Below are positions 1 through 8,216 of a stretch of DNA of 64,000 nt, in pieces. The stretch is taken from the NCBI RefSeq assembly GCF_009882975.1, contig NZ_WTUX01000019.1, forward strand, positions 489,263 to 553,262, in the 5' to 3' direction. The position numbers and the translations under genes are program-made. The notes beneath the pieces are model-generated. The model did no database searches and was not told the origin of the DNA. It saw only the letters and a list, made by a program, of their open reading frames with translations. Source of the stretch: Maritimibacter harenae. Lineage in GTDB: Bacteria; Pseudomonadota; Alphaproteobacteria; Rhodobacterales; Rhodobacteraceae. Each line of letters opens with the position of its first letter. Position 1 is the stretch's first letter.

Positions 1-389
1 ACGTGGACCCGGAGGCCCGTTTCGCTCAGGATCTCGTCGCAGAATTCCGCCCCGTCCTCGGCGTCGCGCACGGCCGCCGTGGCCACCGCGGTGAGGGGGG
101 CGAGCTTCATGCCGGCCGCCAGAAGCTGGAACCGCCGCACCGCTTTCAGCGCGCGCTGGCGTCCTTCCGGGTTCAGTCGCCCGGTCTTGGAAATCCCCGC
201 GCCCAGGCCGCACATGATCTTTTCATTGTAGAAATAGGCCGGGCTGCGCGCGGCCCCGTCGAACACAACCAGCCGGACCGAGTTCGACCCGATGTCGACG
301 ACGCCGACGCGGCTGAGGTTGCGGGATCTGGGATCTTCGAAGAGCGGGCGCCCGAACGGGCCCCATTTGCCTTCCTCGCTTCCGTCCAT
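1..389 (-). CDS. ppx: Exopolyphosphatase / Ppx-GppA phosphatase, N-terminal part (runs off left edge)
   Basis: Partial gene; about 129 N-terminal codons are visible, beginning at an ATG ending at 389. The translation carries the Ppx/GppA signature of an ASKHA-fold ATPase: GVVDIGSNSVRLVVFDG near residue 30 (phosphate-1 loop), followed by EKIMCGLGAG and the TAVATAAVRDAEDG region. Family members hydrolyse terminal phosphate from polyphosphate or pppGpp in the cytoplasm. It lies about 100 bp downstream of ppk1 on the same strand, the usual synthesis/degradation pairing for polyphosphate. Whether it is Ppx or GppA in specificity cannot be told from the N-terminus; the ppk neighbour favours Ppx. 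Confidence 0.88.
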   Translation of the reverse strand, partial: MDGSEEGKWGPFGRPLFEDPRSRNLSRVGVVDIGSNSVRLVVFDGAARSPAYFYNEKIMCGLGAGISKTGRLNPEGRQRALKAVRRFQLLAAGMKLAPLTAVATAAVRDAEDGAEFCDEILSETGLRVH

Positions 390-490
390 CGTCGTCTCCC
401 GGTCGCTTGTCCCGGTTTATGGACCGCACCCGCCACGCGCGGCAACCCCGTTTGTGCGGGCAACGCCGGGGGCGGGCGAGATGTTTCGCT

Positions 491-2695
491 TCAGTCGTGG
501 CTGTGGGCCAGTTCCGGCACGTCCGCCGCGCCGGCCGTGCCGCGGCCCGACAGCGAGGGGTATTCCATGAAGAAGCGGTGGCAGTTGAACGGCGTCTCGT
601 TGCCCGACAGGTCGGGGCGCAGGAAGCTGCCGTCCGGCTGCATGACCCAGCTCTGCGCCTCGTCATGCAGGTTGGCGGCCATGATCTGGCTGACGATCTG
701 CGCCTTCACCGTGGGGTTCGTGGTCTCGACCAGCGCCTCGACCCGGCGGTTCAGGTTGCGGCCCATCCAGTCGGCCGAAGACATGAAGACGCGGCACTTC
801 TTGGACGGAAGCCCGTGGCCGTTGCCGAAGCAGACGATCCTGCTGTGCTCCAGGAACCGGCCCACGATGGACTTCACCCGGATGTTCTCCGACAGACCCT
901 TGATGCCGGGCCGGAGCCCGCAGATGCCGCGTATCACGAGGGTGATCTTCACGCCCTTCTGGCTGGCCGCGTAAAGCGCGTCGATCACGTCTTCCTCGAT
1001 GATCGAGTTCATCTTGGCCCAGATTTCCGCGGGCTTGCCGGCCTCGGCGTATTTCGCTTCCTGCTCGATCAGTTCGATCAGCTCGGACTTCAGCGTGAGC
1101 GGCGAGATTTCCAGCTTTTCCAGCTTCTCGGGCTGGGCGTAGCCGGAGAGGTAGTTGAACACCCGCGTCGCGTCGCGCCCCAGTGCCTCGTCGCAGGTGA
1201 AGAGGCTCAGGTCGGTGTAGATGCGCGCGGTGATCGGGTGGTAGTTGCCGGTCCCGAAGTGGGTGTAGGTGACAAGGTCGTCGCCCTCGCGGCGCACCAC
1301 GGTCGAGATCTTGGCATGCGTCTTGTAGTTCATGAAGCCGTAGACGACATGCGCGCCCGCGCGCTCCAGCCGCCGGGACTGACGGATGTTGGCGGCCTCG
1401 TCGAAGCGTGCCTTGAGTTCGACCAGCGCGACCACGGATTTGCCCGCCTCGGCGGCTTCGCAGAGCGCCGAGACGATGGGCGAGTTGCGCGAGGTGCGGT
1501 AGAGGGTCTGCTTGATCGCCACCACGTCGGGGTCGAGCGCGGCCTGTTCCAGGAACCGCACCACCATGTCGAAAGTCTCGTAAGGGTGATGGAGCAGCAT
1601 GTCCTTCTGGCGGATCGCCGCGAACATGTCGCCGTCGTGGTCCTGCACCCGTTCCGGGATGCGGGGCGTGAAGGAGGGCCAGAGCAGGTCGGGGCGGTCG
1701 TCGGTCACCAGCTCGGACAGGTCCGAGATGCCGATGAGCCCGTCCACCTCGACCACCTCGTCGTCGCTGACGTGGAGTTCACGCTTGATGAGCGACAGGA
1801 GTTCCCGCGGCGCGTCGGCCGAGATCTTCATGCGCACGACCTCGCCCCGCCGGCGGCGCTTGAGCGCAGTCTCGAATTCGCGCACCAGGTCCTCGGCTTC
1901 TTCCTCGACCTCGAGGTCGCTGTCGCGCAATACGCGAAAAGCACAATGTCCCTTGGTCGAATAGGCCGGAAACAGGGAATCGATGTTGAGAAGCAGCAAT
2001 TCCTCCAGGGGCAGGTAGCGCATCGCGCCGCCCCGATCGGGCAGGCGGACGAAGCGGTCGATCTGGTGCGGGATCGGCAGGAGCGCCTGCAATTTGCGCC
2101 GATCGCTCTTGCGTTCGAGCTCCAGCGCAAGGGCGAAGCCGAGGTTCGGGATGAACGGGAACGGGTGGGCCGGGTCGATCGCCAGCGGCGAGAGCACGGG
2201 AAAGACCTTGCGCAGGAAGACCCCGTCGAGGAATTCGAGGTCCTCGGCGTCCAGCCCGTCGCGCGTGCAGATCGAGATGCCGGTCGCGGCCATGTCGCGG
2301 GCGAGCTCGTCGAACACCTCCTGCTGGCGCGCCATCAGCTTGCGCGCGTCCGCGTTGATCAGGACGAGCTGGTCGGCAGGCGACAGCCCGTCGGCGCCCG
2401 GCGTGGTGTGACCGGCGTTGGCGAGCTCGCGCAGGCCCGCGACGCGCACCGTGTAGAATTCATCGAGATTCGAGGCCGAGATCGACAGGAACCGCAGCCG
2501 CTCGAGCAGCGGCACGCGCAGGTTCTCGGCCTCTTCCAGCACCCGCCAGTTGAAGCCCAGCCAGCTCAGTTCGCGATTGAAGAACCGCTTGGGGCCGGCG
2601 TATTCGGCCGCGTCGAGCGTCACGGGGGCGGGAAAATCCGACTCCAGGAAATCTGCATTGACGTTGTGTTCGGTCATGCGGGCGGTATCGGGCAT
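491..2695 (-). CDS. ppk1: Polyphosphate kinase 1
   Basis: A 734-residue protein, close to the usual PPK1 length. It reversibly polymerises the ATP gamma-phosphate into inorganic polyphosphate. The N-terminal domain contains [19 protein letters not shown], then the head domain, then two phospholipase-D-like catalytic domains. The autophosphorylated histidine is expected in [10 protein letters not shown] near residue 460 and the second conserved histidine in [29 protein letters not shown] and [15 protein letters not shown] are also classic family segments. It sits 21 bp downstream of hdaA and upstream of ppx, so hdaA-ppk1-ppx may be cotranscribed. The start at 2695 has an AAAGG element about 10 bases upstream. 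Confidence 0.97.
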   Translation of the reverse strand: MPDTARMTEHNVNADFLESDFPAPVTLDAAEYAGPKRFFNRELSWLGFNWRVLEEAENLRVPLLERLRFLSISASNLDEFYTVRVAGLRELANAGHTTPGADGLSPADQLVLINADARKLMARQQEVFDELARDMAATGISICTRDGLDAEDLEFLDGVFLRKVFPVLSPLAIDPAHPFPFIPNLGFALALELERKSDRRKLQALLPIPHQIDRFVRLPDRGGAMRYLPLEELLLLNIDSLFPAYSTKGHCAFRVLRDSDLEVEEEAEDLVREFETALKRRRRGEVVRMKISADAPRELLSLIKRELHVSDDEVVEVDGLIGISDLSELVTDDRPDLLWPSFTPRIPERVQDHDGDMFAAIRQKDMLLHHPYETFDMVVRFLEQAALDPDVVAIKQTLYRTSRNSPIVSALCEAAEAGKSVVALVELKARFDEAANIRQSRRLERAGAHVVYGFMNYKTHAKISTVVRREGDDLVTYTHFGTGNYHPITARIYTDLSLFTCDEALGRDATRVFNYLSGYAQPEKLEKLEISPLTLKSELIELIEQEAKYAEAGKPAEIWAKMNSIIEEDVIDALYAASQKGVKITLVIRGICGLRPGIKGLSENIRVKSIVGRFLEHSRIVCFGNGHGLPSKKCRVFMSSADWMGRNLNRRVEALVETTNPTVKAQIVSQIMAANLHDEAQSWVMQPDGSFLRPDLSGNETPFNCHRFFMEYPSLSGRGTAGAADVPELAHSHD

Positions 2696-2716
2696 TCACG
2701 TAACCTTTCTGTGACG

Positions 2717-3400
2717 TTATGCGCCCTCCGGCCCGTCACTGTCCAGCAATCTGGCCGCCAGCGCCCGCGTCACGTCCCGCTTTTCGGCCAGTGCCAGCGC
2801 ATCGAGCCGGATGACGAAATCCTGTGCGGCCGCCAGCGAACGGGGCAGGCGCGGGGCGAGGTAGGCGATCACGTTCGGCGCCACGGCGATCTGCCGGTCG
2901 TCGAAGAGCTTGACCAGCACCGCCGAGATCAGGGCTTCGTCGGGCGCCTCGAGCGCGACCATCGGCGTGCCTTCGATCCGGCTGGCGAGGTCGGGCAGGT
3001 CCAGCCCCCAGCGCGAGGGCGCCGCGCGCGACGTGAGAAGCAGGGAGCCGCCCTCGGCCAGCACGAGGTTGTGCAGGTGAAAGAGTGCGGCTTCGGCCTC
3101 GGCAAGTCCCGCGACGCGGTCGGCATCCTCCACCGCGACGGAATGGCCGGCGAGCGCGGCAGTGTCGAGCGCGGGCAGCTGCGCGGCGGGCACGATGGCG
3201 GCACCCGACAGCGCGGCCCAGACCTGCGCCAGGTGGCTCTTGCCGGATCCGTTGGGGCCGGTGAGGACCAGCTTGCGCCCGGGCCAGTCGCGCCAGCCTT
3301 CGACGGCGGCCAGCGCCACGGCGTTGGAGTCGGCGACGAAGAAATCGCCCCGGTCCCGTGACGTGCGCACGGGCAGATCGAAAGTCAGCTGTTTGGCCAT
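2717..3400 (-). CDS. hdaA: HdaA, DnaA-related regulator of replication initiation
   Basis: A 227-residue DnaA/Hda-family AAA+ protein lacking the DnaA DNA-binding domain. The N-terminal QLTFDLP resembles the beta-clamp-binding motif of Hda, and GPNGSGKSHLAQVW (about residues 48-61) is the Walker A loop. SVAVEDADRV is a degenerate Walker B, and the box VII-like DLPDLASRIEG follows. Hda proteins, loaded on the sliding clamp, stimulate ATP hydrolysis by DnaA and prevent re-initiation. It begins one base after the stop of the upstream permease gene, so the two are almost certainly one transcript. The permease-hdaA-ppk order recurs in alphaproteobacteria as far as I recall. Confidence 0.9.
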   Translation of the reverse strand: MAKQLTFDLPVRTSRDRGDFFVADSNAVALAAVEGWRDWPGRKLVLTGPNGSGKSHLAQVWAALSGAAIVPAAQLPALDTAALAGHSVAVEDADRVAGLAEAEAALFHLHNLVLAEGGSLLLTSRAAPSRWGLDLPDLASRIEGTPMVALEAPDEALISAVLVKLFDDRQIAVAPNVIAYLAPRLPRSLAAAQDFVIRLDALALAEKRDVTRALAARLLDSDGPEGA

Positions 3401-3401
3401 G

Positions 3402-4493
3402 TCAGCGTTTGTCGTCCTGATCCTGCGGCAACAACGCCCCCTCGGACAGGCCCTTGTAGAGCCGCCCCTCCTTGTAGCGTTGGATCAGGTAGCGCGCGAT
3501 CACGCCCATCGCCGCGGCGACGGGGACGGCCACCAGCATGCCCACGAAACCGAAGATCGTGCCGAAGGCGGACAGCGCGAAGATGAGCCAGACCGGGTGC
3601 AGCCCCACGGAGGTGCCCACCAGGTTCGGCGTCAGGATGTTGCCCTCGACGAACTGGCCGGCGAGGAAGATCGCGACCACGCCGCCCAGGAGCCACCATT
3701 CCCCCCAGAACTGGAACAGGCCCAGCCCGATGGCCAGCGCCCCGCCGACGAGCGCGCCGACGTAGGGGATGAAGGTCAGAAAGCCCGCCACGGCCCCCAC
3801 GATCAGGCCGAACTGCAGGCCGATGAGCATGAGCGCCACGGCGTAGAAGGTGCCCAGGATCAGGCAGACGGTGCCCTGGCCCCGGATGAAGCCCGCCAGC
3901 GTGCGGTCGATCTGGCGCGCGAGATCGCGGATCACCGGCGCGTGGTCGCGCGGCAGAAGGTCGTCGACCTTGGCGACCATGCGGTCCCAATCCCACAGGA
4001 GATAGAAGGTCACCACCGGCACGATCACGAACAGGAGCACCACGTTCACGATCCCCATCGCCGAGGACAGGGCTGCATCGAGCAGTTGGCCCCCGCGTTC
4101 CTTCAGCGTCGATCCGAGACTGTCGAGCGACTGGCGCAGCACGCTGTCCTCGTCGACCACGTCCGGGAAGGTCTCGATCAGGAAATCGCGCACGTTGCCG
4201 GCCATCTGCGGCGCCACGTTCACCAGCTGCGCGGCCTGGTTCACGAGCGAGGGCACCACGAGCAGGATCAGCAGGATGAAGACGATGAGCGCGAGGAACG
4301 ATATGGTCACCGTCGCCCAGATCCGCTTCATCCCCCAGGCTTCCAGCTTGTCGGCCACGGGGTCGAGGAAATAGGCGATCGCGCCGCCGATCAGGAACGG
4401 CATGATCACGTCGCCCAGGAACCACAGCAGCGCGAAGAACACGACTGCGGCGACCGCCCAGTACCTGAATTGTGTGCCAACCGGCAGTGCCAT
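3402..4493 (-). CDS. AI-2E family transporter (PerM/YdiK-like permease)
   Basis: A 363-residue multi-spanning inner-membrane protein starting MALPVGTQFRYW. I chose the ATG at 4493 because GAAAGGAG lies 5-6 bases upstream; an in-frame ATG at 4547 would add 18 residues without a visible ribosome binding site. About seven or eight hydrophobic segments can be seen, with a soluble loop (about residues 80-150) between the early and middle segments, as in the AI-2E/UPF0118 family. The substrate cannot be predicted: the family includes autoinducer exporters and Na+/H+ antiporters. First gene of the permease-hdaA-ppk1 group, divergent from the asparaginase gene. Confidence 0.88.
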   Translation of the reverse strand: MALPVGTQFRYWAVAAVVFFALLWFLGDVIMPFLIGGAIAYFLDPVADKLEAWGMKRIWATVTISFLALIVFILLILLVVPSLVNQAAQLVNVAPQMAGNVRDFLIETFPDVVDEDSVLRQSLDSLGSTLKERGGQLLDAALSSAMGIVNVVLLFVIVPVVTFYLLWDWDRMVAKVDDLLPRDHAPVIRDLARQIDRTLAGFIRGQGTVCLILGTFYAVALMLIGLQFGLIVGAVAGFLTFIPYVGALVGGALAIGLGLFQFWGEWWLLGGVVAIFLAGQFVEGNILTPNLVGTSVGLHPVWLIFALSAFGTIFGFVGMLVAVPVAAAMGVIARYLIQRYKEGRLYKGLSEGALLPQDQDDKR

Positions 4494-4594
4494 GACGCTC
4501 CTTTCGGGGTTTCGGCCAGTCTTGGCGGGTTTGCGGGCCGGGATCAAGCATCCTCGGCCTTGTCGGGCGCGGGGCGGGCGGTCATACCCGGGGC

Positions 4595-5449
4595 ATGGAT
4601 ATCTGCCTGATCCACACCGGCGGCACGATCGGCATGGCGCCCTCTCCCGAGGGGCTCGTGCCCGAGCGCGGGCGGGTGGAACACGCCGTCGCCGCGCTCA
4701 TGCCCAAGGGCGCCCGGCTCACCACGCATGTCTTCGATCCGCTTCTCGACAGCGCGAGCGTCGGGCCCGCCGACTGGAACCGGATGCTCGACCTGGTCGA
4801 CGCCGACCCGGAGGCCTCGATCCTGATCACGCATGGCACCGACACGATGTCCTTCACGGGGGCCGCACTGGCCGCCGCCCTCGCCGGTCTGGACCGGCGC
4901 GTGATGCTCTGCGGCGCGATGGCGCCGCTCGGGGCGGGCGAGGGGGCGCGGGCGAACCTCACCCTTGCCGTCGCGATGTCCCTGGCCCCGGGTTGGAGCG
5001 GCGTGAAATGCGCCTTCGCGCAGAAGGTGCTGGAGGGTGGCGGGCTCGTGAAACACGACACGCGCGGGGACGATGCGTTCCGCTCGGTGCCGCAGGCCCC
5101 CCTGCCCGCACCGGGGGCGCGCCGGTTTGCCCCCGACAGGCGGTTCGCGATGCTTGCGCTGACGCCGGGGCTGCCGGCCGCGGCGCTCACCGGGGCGCTG
5201 GAGGCGCTCGACGGGGCGGTGCTGCGGGTCTTCGGATCCGGCACGGTCATGGACGATCCGGCGATCCACGCGGCGCTGCGGGACGCGACCGGCCAGGGCA
5301 AGCGCCTGCGGGCGGTCAGCCAGTGCGAAGAAGGCGGACTCGCGCCGGGGAATTATGCTGCCGGTGCGCCCCTGTGGGCGGCGGGGGTCGAGAACGGCGG
5401 GCGCGAGACGCCGGAAGCGGCGCTCGCGCGGCTCTGGCTGGACGCCTGA
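4595..5449 (+). CDS. L-asparaginase-type amidohydrolase
   Basis: A 284-residue asparaginase/glutaminase-fold protein, predicted to hydrolyse L-asparagine to aspartate and ammonia. The first active-site motif HTGGTIGM is at residues 7-14 and supplies the nucleophilic Thr. The second, ITHGTDTMSFTG near residue 80, supplies the Thr-Asp pair. GAMAPLGAGEGARAN matches the usual region following the second strand. There is no signal peptide, so it is probably cytoplasmic. It is shorter than the roughly 330-350 residues of E. coli enzymes, chiefly in the C-terminal domain. The divergent gene is the AI-2E permease. Substrate preference (asparagine or another beta-amide) is not resolved. Confidence 0.88.
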   Translation: MDICLIHTGGTIGMAPSPEGLVPERGRVEHAVAALMPKGARLTTHVFDPLLDSASVGPADWNRMLDLVDADPEASILITHGTDTMSFTGAALAAALAGLDRRVMLCGAMAPLGAGEGARANLTLAVAMSLAPGWSGVKCAFAQKVLEGGGLVKHDTRGDDAFRSVPQAPLPAPGARRFAPDRRFAMLALTPGLPAAALTGALEALDGAVLRVFGSGTVMDDPAIHAALRDATGQGKRLRAVSQCEEGGLAPGNYAAGAPLWAAGVENGGRETPEAALARLWLDA

Positions 5450-5487
5450 AGGGCCGAAATCCCAATTTTCATTGGGCCAAATAAAAT

Positions 5488-5518
5488 GGTGCGGACCTCC
5501 GGGAAAGAGGCCCGCACC
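5488..5518 (-). terminator. Rho-independent terminator downstream of the fasciclin gene
   Basis: GGTGCGG at 5488-5494 pairs with CCGCACC at 5512-5518, and the stem extends inward as CCTC/GAGG past one mismatch. Read on the minus strand it is followed by ATTTTATTT, a U-rich tail, so it probably ends the minus-strand transcript whose gene stops at 5633. A second small perfect hairpin (CCCAAT, 4-base loop, ATTGGG; 5461-5476) lies next to it, just after the asparaginase stop, and may serve the plus strand. Confidence 0.7.
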
Positions 5519-5632
5519 GATGCCGGGGATTGGGGTGCCCCGGCTGGGACAGTCATGGGACACCTACTCTACGCGCGAGGGTGGGATATGGTTCCCCGCT
5601 ATCGCGAAAAAAGTGTCACTGCCCGCTCAGGT

Positions 5633-6136
5633 TCAGCACGAGGCGCCGGATTCACCCGGCATGACCACGGTGTCGATCACGTGGATCACGCCGTTGTCCG
5701 CCTCGATGTCGGCGGTGACGACCATCGCGGTGTTGCCCGCGCCGTCCATCAGGCTCACGCCGTCGTCGCCGGCCATCACGCAGAGCGTCGGGCCCGCGGC
5801 GGTTTCCACGGCGGTCGTGCCCATCGAGAGGTCGCCCGACATCACGGCACCCGGCACCACGTGGTAAAGCAGGATGTTGGTCAGGTCGTCCTTCATGTCC
5901 GGCTCGAGCAGGCTTTCGACCGTGCCCTCGGGGAGCGCGGCGAAGGCGTCGTTGGTCGGGGCGAACACGGTGAACGGCCCTTCGCCGCTCACGGTCTCGA
6001 CCAGGCCGGCCGCGTCGAGCGCGGTGACGAGGGTCGAGAAGTCTTCGTTGCCGGCGGCGATCTCGGCGATCGTGTCGGCGGTGGCGGTGCCGGCGGCCAG
6101 AACGGCGGCGGCGGCGGTCATCATGATCTTCTTCAT
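5633..6136 (-). CDS. Secreted fasciclin (FAS1) domain protein
   Basis: A 167-residue exported protein. The ATG at 6136 is chosen because GGAGGAAAT stands 7 bases upstream. MKKIMMTAAAAVLAAGTATA is a Sec signal peptide cleaved after about residue 20. The rest is a single FAS1 domain with GPFTVFAPTNDAFAALP (H1 region) and NILLYHVVPG (H2-like), ending in NGVIHVIDTVVMP. FAS1 domains mediate adhesion or protein interaction outside the cytoplasm. The C-terminus ends Cys, and one other Cys (LCVMAGDDG) could form a disulfide with it. It appears monocistronic, with its own terminator. The ligand is unknown. Confidence 0.93.
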   Translation of the reverse strand: MKKIMMTAAAAVLAAGTATADTIAEIAAGNEDFSTLVTALDAAGLVETVSGEGPFTVFAPTNDAFAALPEGTVESLLEPDMKDDLTNILLYHVVPGAVMSGDLSMGTTAVETAAGPTLCVMAGDDGVSLMDGAGNTAMVVTADIEADNGVIHVIDTVVMPGESGASC

Positions 6137-6239
6137 TGGGTATTTCCTCCTGTCTGTCGTCCTAATGCCCACGATTACGCGGGGTCTTCGGAAGCTGATC
6201 AGGGGAATAACGAAGCTGTCACCGCACGTGATCAACGCG

Positions 6240-7136
6240 TCAGGTCACGTGCCATGCGCGTTCAAGCGCGGCCTTCATCCGGGCCACGTAATCGCGGGCC
6301 ACGGGGGCGGAGCCCTCGGTCTGGACGAAGCCGTGATACGCGCCATCGACCTCGTGAAGCTCGGTCGCGATGCCGGCGTCGCGAAGGCGGGCGGCATAGG
6401 CGGTGGCTTCTCCATGAAACAGGTCACGGGTGCCCACGCCGATCCACGCGGGCGGCAGGCCCGACGCGTCGGTGAGCCGGGCGGGCGAGGCCGTGGCGGG
6501 CACGTCGCCCTCAACGCCACTCAGGTAGCCGTCCCAGGCCCAACGGTTGATCCCGTGCGACCACAGGCGCAGCGTGTCCGGGGCCGGCGGCGGTGCGTGC
6601 CGGGTGGCCTCGTCCAGCATCGGTTCGTGCAGGAGCTGGAAGGCGATCTTCGGCCCGCCCCGGTCACGCGCGCGGATCGCCAGCGCGGCGGCGAGGCCGC
6701 CCCCGGCGCTGTCCCCGCCGACGGCGATGCGATCGGGATCTACGCCGGGCTGCTCCGCCAGCCAGGTGAGAGCGGCATACGCGTCGTCGAGGGCTGCCGG
6801 ATACGGGTGCTCGGGCGCGAAACGGTAGGTGGGGCAGGCGACCAGCGCGCCCAGCTCGTCGCGGACGTCGGTTGCGAACCGGCGCTCTGTAAGCGGATGG
6901 CCGAAGACGAGCCCGCCGCCATGGATCCACAGAAGCGCCGGGTGCGGTCCATCCACGGTCGGGCGATAGACCCAGATCGGTTGCCCGGTAGGGCCGTCCG
7001 CCTTCTCGACGCCGCGCCCCGTCAGCGCGCCGCCCAGCGACAGAAGTGCGCGGTAGGGGCGCAGGGTGGCCGGCGACACCGCCTGCCGCGACATCCGCCG
7101 CGCCCGTTTCAGGTCCGGGTGAAATCTCTCCGCCAT
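6240..7136 (-). CDS. HSL-family alpha/beta hydrolase (esterase/lipase)
   Basis: A 298-residue protein of the hormone-sensitive-lipase family. LLWIHGGGLVFG carries the HGGG oxyanion-hole motif, GGDSAGGGLAAA the nucleophile Ser, GTRDLFHGEA the probable catalytic Asp and DGAYHGFVQ the catalytic His. It probably hydrolyses short-chain esters; the natural substrate is unknown. No signal peptide. The ATG ending at 7136 (MAERFHPDL) has an AGGGGGG stretch 6 bases upstream; an alternative ATG at 7166 would add ten residues. It is followed toward lower coordinates by the fasciclin gene, which has its own ribosome binding site and promoter-sized gap. Confidence 0.92.
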   Translation of the reverse strand: MAERFHPDLKRARRMSRQAVSPATLRPYRALLSLGGALTGRGVEKADGPTGQPIWVYRPTVDGPHPALLWIHGGGLVFGHPLTERRFATDVRDELGALVACPTYRFAPEHPYPAALDDAYAALTWLAEQPGVDPDRIAVGGDSAGGGLAAALAIRARDRGGPKIAFQLLHEPMLDEATRHAPPPAPDTLRLWSHGINRWAWDGYLSGVEGDVPATASPARLTDASGLPPAWIGVGTRDLFHGEATAYAARLRDAGIATELHEVDGAYHGFVQTEGSAPVARDYVARMKAALERAWHVT

Positions 7137-7192
7137 GCCTCGCCCCCCTGTCCTCACGCCACTCAAGCGTGCAGGGCGGGGCGCTGCAAGTC

Positions 7193-7411
7193 CTACTCCG
7201 CGGGCTCAGCGATGCGGTCGGCCGCATCCGTCACCATCGGCTTCAGCCCCTCGCCGCCGGCCGCGATGTAGTCTAGCAGTTGGCGCCGCATCCGGGGTTC
7301 CCAGAAGTCGTTGATATGGTCGGCGAAACGGCCGAGCTGATCCTCGCCCGGCTGCGTCTCGAAGAACGTGGCGATCTGGTTGGCCATTGTGACCATCTTT
7401 TCAGGCGACAT
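7193..7411 (-). CDS. fdsD: Formate dehydrogenase delta subunit FdsD
   Basis: A 72-residue protein starting MSPEKMVTMANQ, overlapping the 3' end of fdhD by 11 bp. It matches the short FdsD family (MANQIATFF near the start, HINDFWEPRMRRQL in the middle), which is needed for activity of NAD-dependent molybdenum formate dehydrogenases and is part of the FdsGBAD complex. Last gene of the operon. The predicted length is typical for the family. The ATG at 7411 was chosen from the family N-terminus; a longer reading frame upstream would lie entirely inside fdhD. Confidence 0.9.
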   Translation of the reverse strand: MSPEKMVTMANQIATFFETQPGEDQLGRFADHINDFWEPRMRRQLLDYIAAGGEGLKPMVTDAADRIAEPAE

Positions 7412-8216
7412 CGGTGGCTCCCGTCTTGATCCGGTGCGGATGGGAATAAAGGTCGAAGCTTTCGCCGCGCACGAAGGCGGCGAGGGTGATCTGCGCTTCG
7501 TCGGCGAGACGCAGGGCATGGGTGGTGGGGGCCGAGGCCGCGACGATGACGGCCGATCCGGCCTGCGCGGTCTTCTGCACCATCTCGACCGACACGCGGG
7601 AGGTGAGCACCATCGCGCCCTCGGCCGGGTCGATCCCGGCCCGCGCCAGCGCCCCGATCAGCTTGTCGAGCGCGTTGTGCCGGCCCACGTCCTCGCGCGC
7701 CATGACGATGCCGCGGCCGGGGAGGAGGAAGCCGGCCGCGTGGACGGCGCGCGTGAGATCATGGAGCGGTTGGTGTTCGCGCAACGTGTCGGTCGCAGTG
7801 GCGACCTCGTCGCGGCTGAACGTCGGGTCGGCGGACACGGCCGGCAGGCGGGGCAGTGCGCCCTCAAGCGAGTCGATGCCGCAGAGCCCGCAGCCGACCG
7901 GGCCCATCAGGGCACGCTGGCGGCTGCGCAACTGTTCGGAGCGGTCGTCGCGCAGAAGCATCCGCGCTTCGATGCCCGCGTCGAAATGCAGGATCTCCAG
8001 CTCCTCGATATCCTCGGGGCGCTCGATCACGCGTTCGGTGAGCGCGAAGCCCACCGCGAAATCCTCGAGATCGGCCGGCGAGGCCATCATCACGGCGAGC
8101 GTCGTGCCGTCGAAGGTCATCGCCACCGGCGTTTCCTCCGGCAGCGTGCGCGTCACCGACCGTGTCCCGGTGTGGGACATGGCCTGCCCGGGGCGCGATT
8201 TCGCCGCGTCCGTCAT
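7401..8216 (-). CDS. fdhD: FdhD, formate dehydrogenase accessory sulfurtransferase
   Basis: A 271-residue FdhD/FdsC-family protein that transfers sulfur from a cysteine desulfurase to the molybdenum cofactor before insertion into formate dehydrogenase. Visible signatures are GPVGCGLCG with the two active Cys near residue 110, VMAREDVGRHNALDKLIG and LTSRVSVEMVQKTAQ. It overlaps fdsA by 4 bp (ATGA) and fdsD by 11 bp, so it is translationally coupled in the operon. Position and family correspond to FdsC of the fdsGBACD operons of Rhodobacter and Cupriavidus. Confidence 0.96.
   Translation of the reverse strand: MTDAAKSRPGQAMSHTGTRSVTRTLPEETPVAMTFDGTTLAVMMASPADLEDFAVGFALTERVIERPEDIEELEILHFDAGIEARMLLRDDRSEQLRSRQRALMGPVGCGLCGIDSLEGALPRLPAVSADPTFSRDEVATATDTLREHQPLHDLTRAVHAAGFLLPGRGIVMAREDVGRHNALDKLIGALARAGIDPAEGAMVLTSRVSVEMVQKTAQAGSAVIVAASAPTTHALRLADEAQITLAAFVRGESFDLYSHPHRIKTGATDVA

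Noticed and set aside
407-3361. A 984-codon plus-strand open frame opposite ppk1 and hdaA
   Set aside because: It lies antisense to two recognisable genes, has no family-like segments and is rich in Arg/Gly/Ala/His/Val/Asp, as expected from a shadow frame of high-GC coding DNA.
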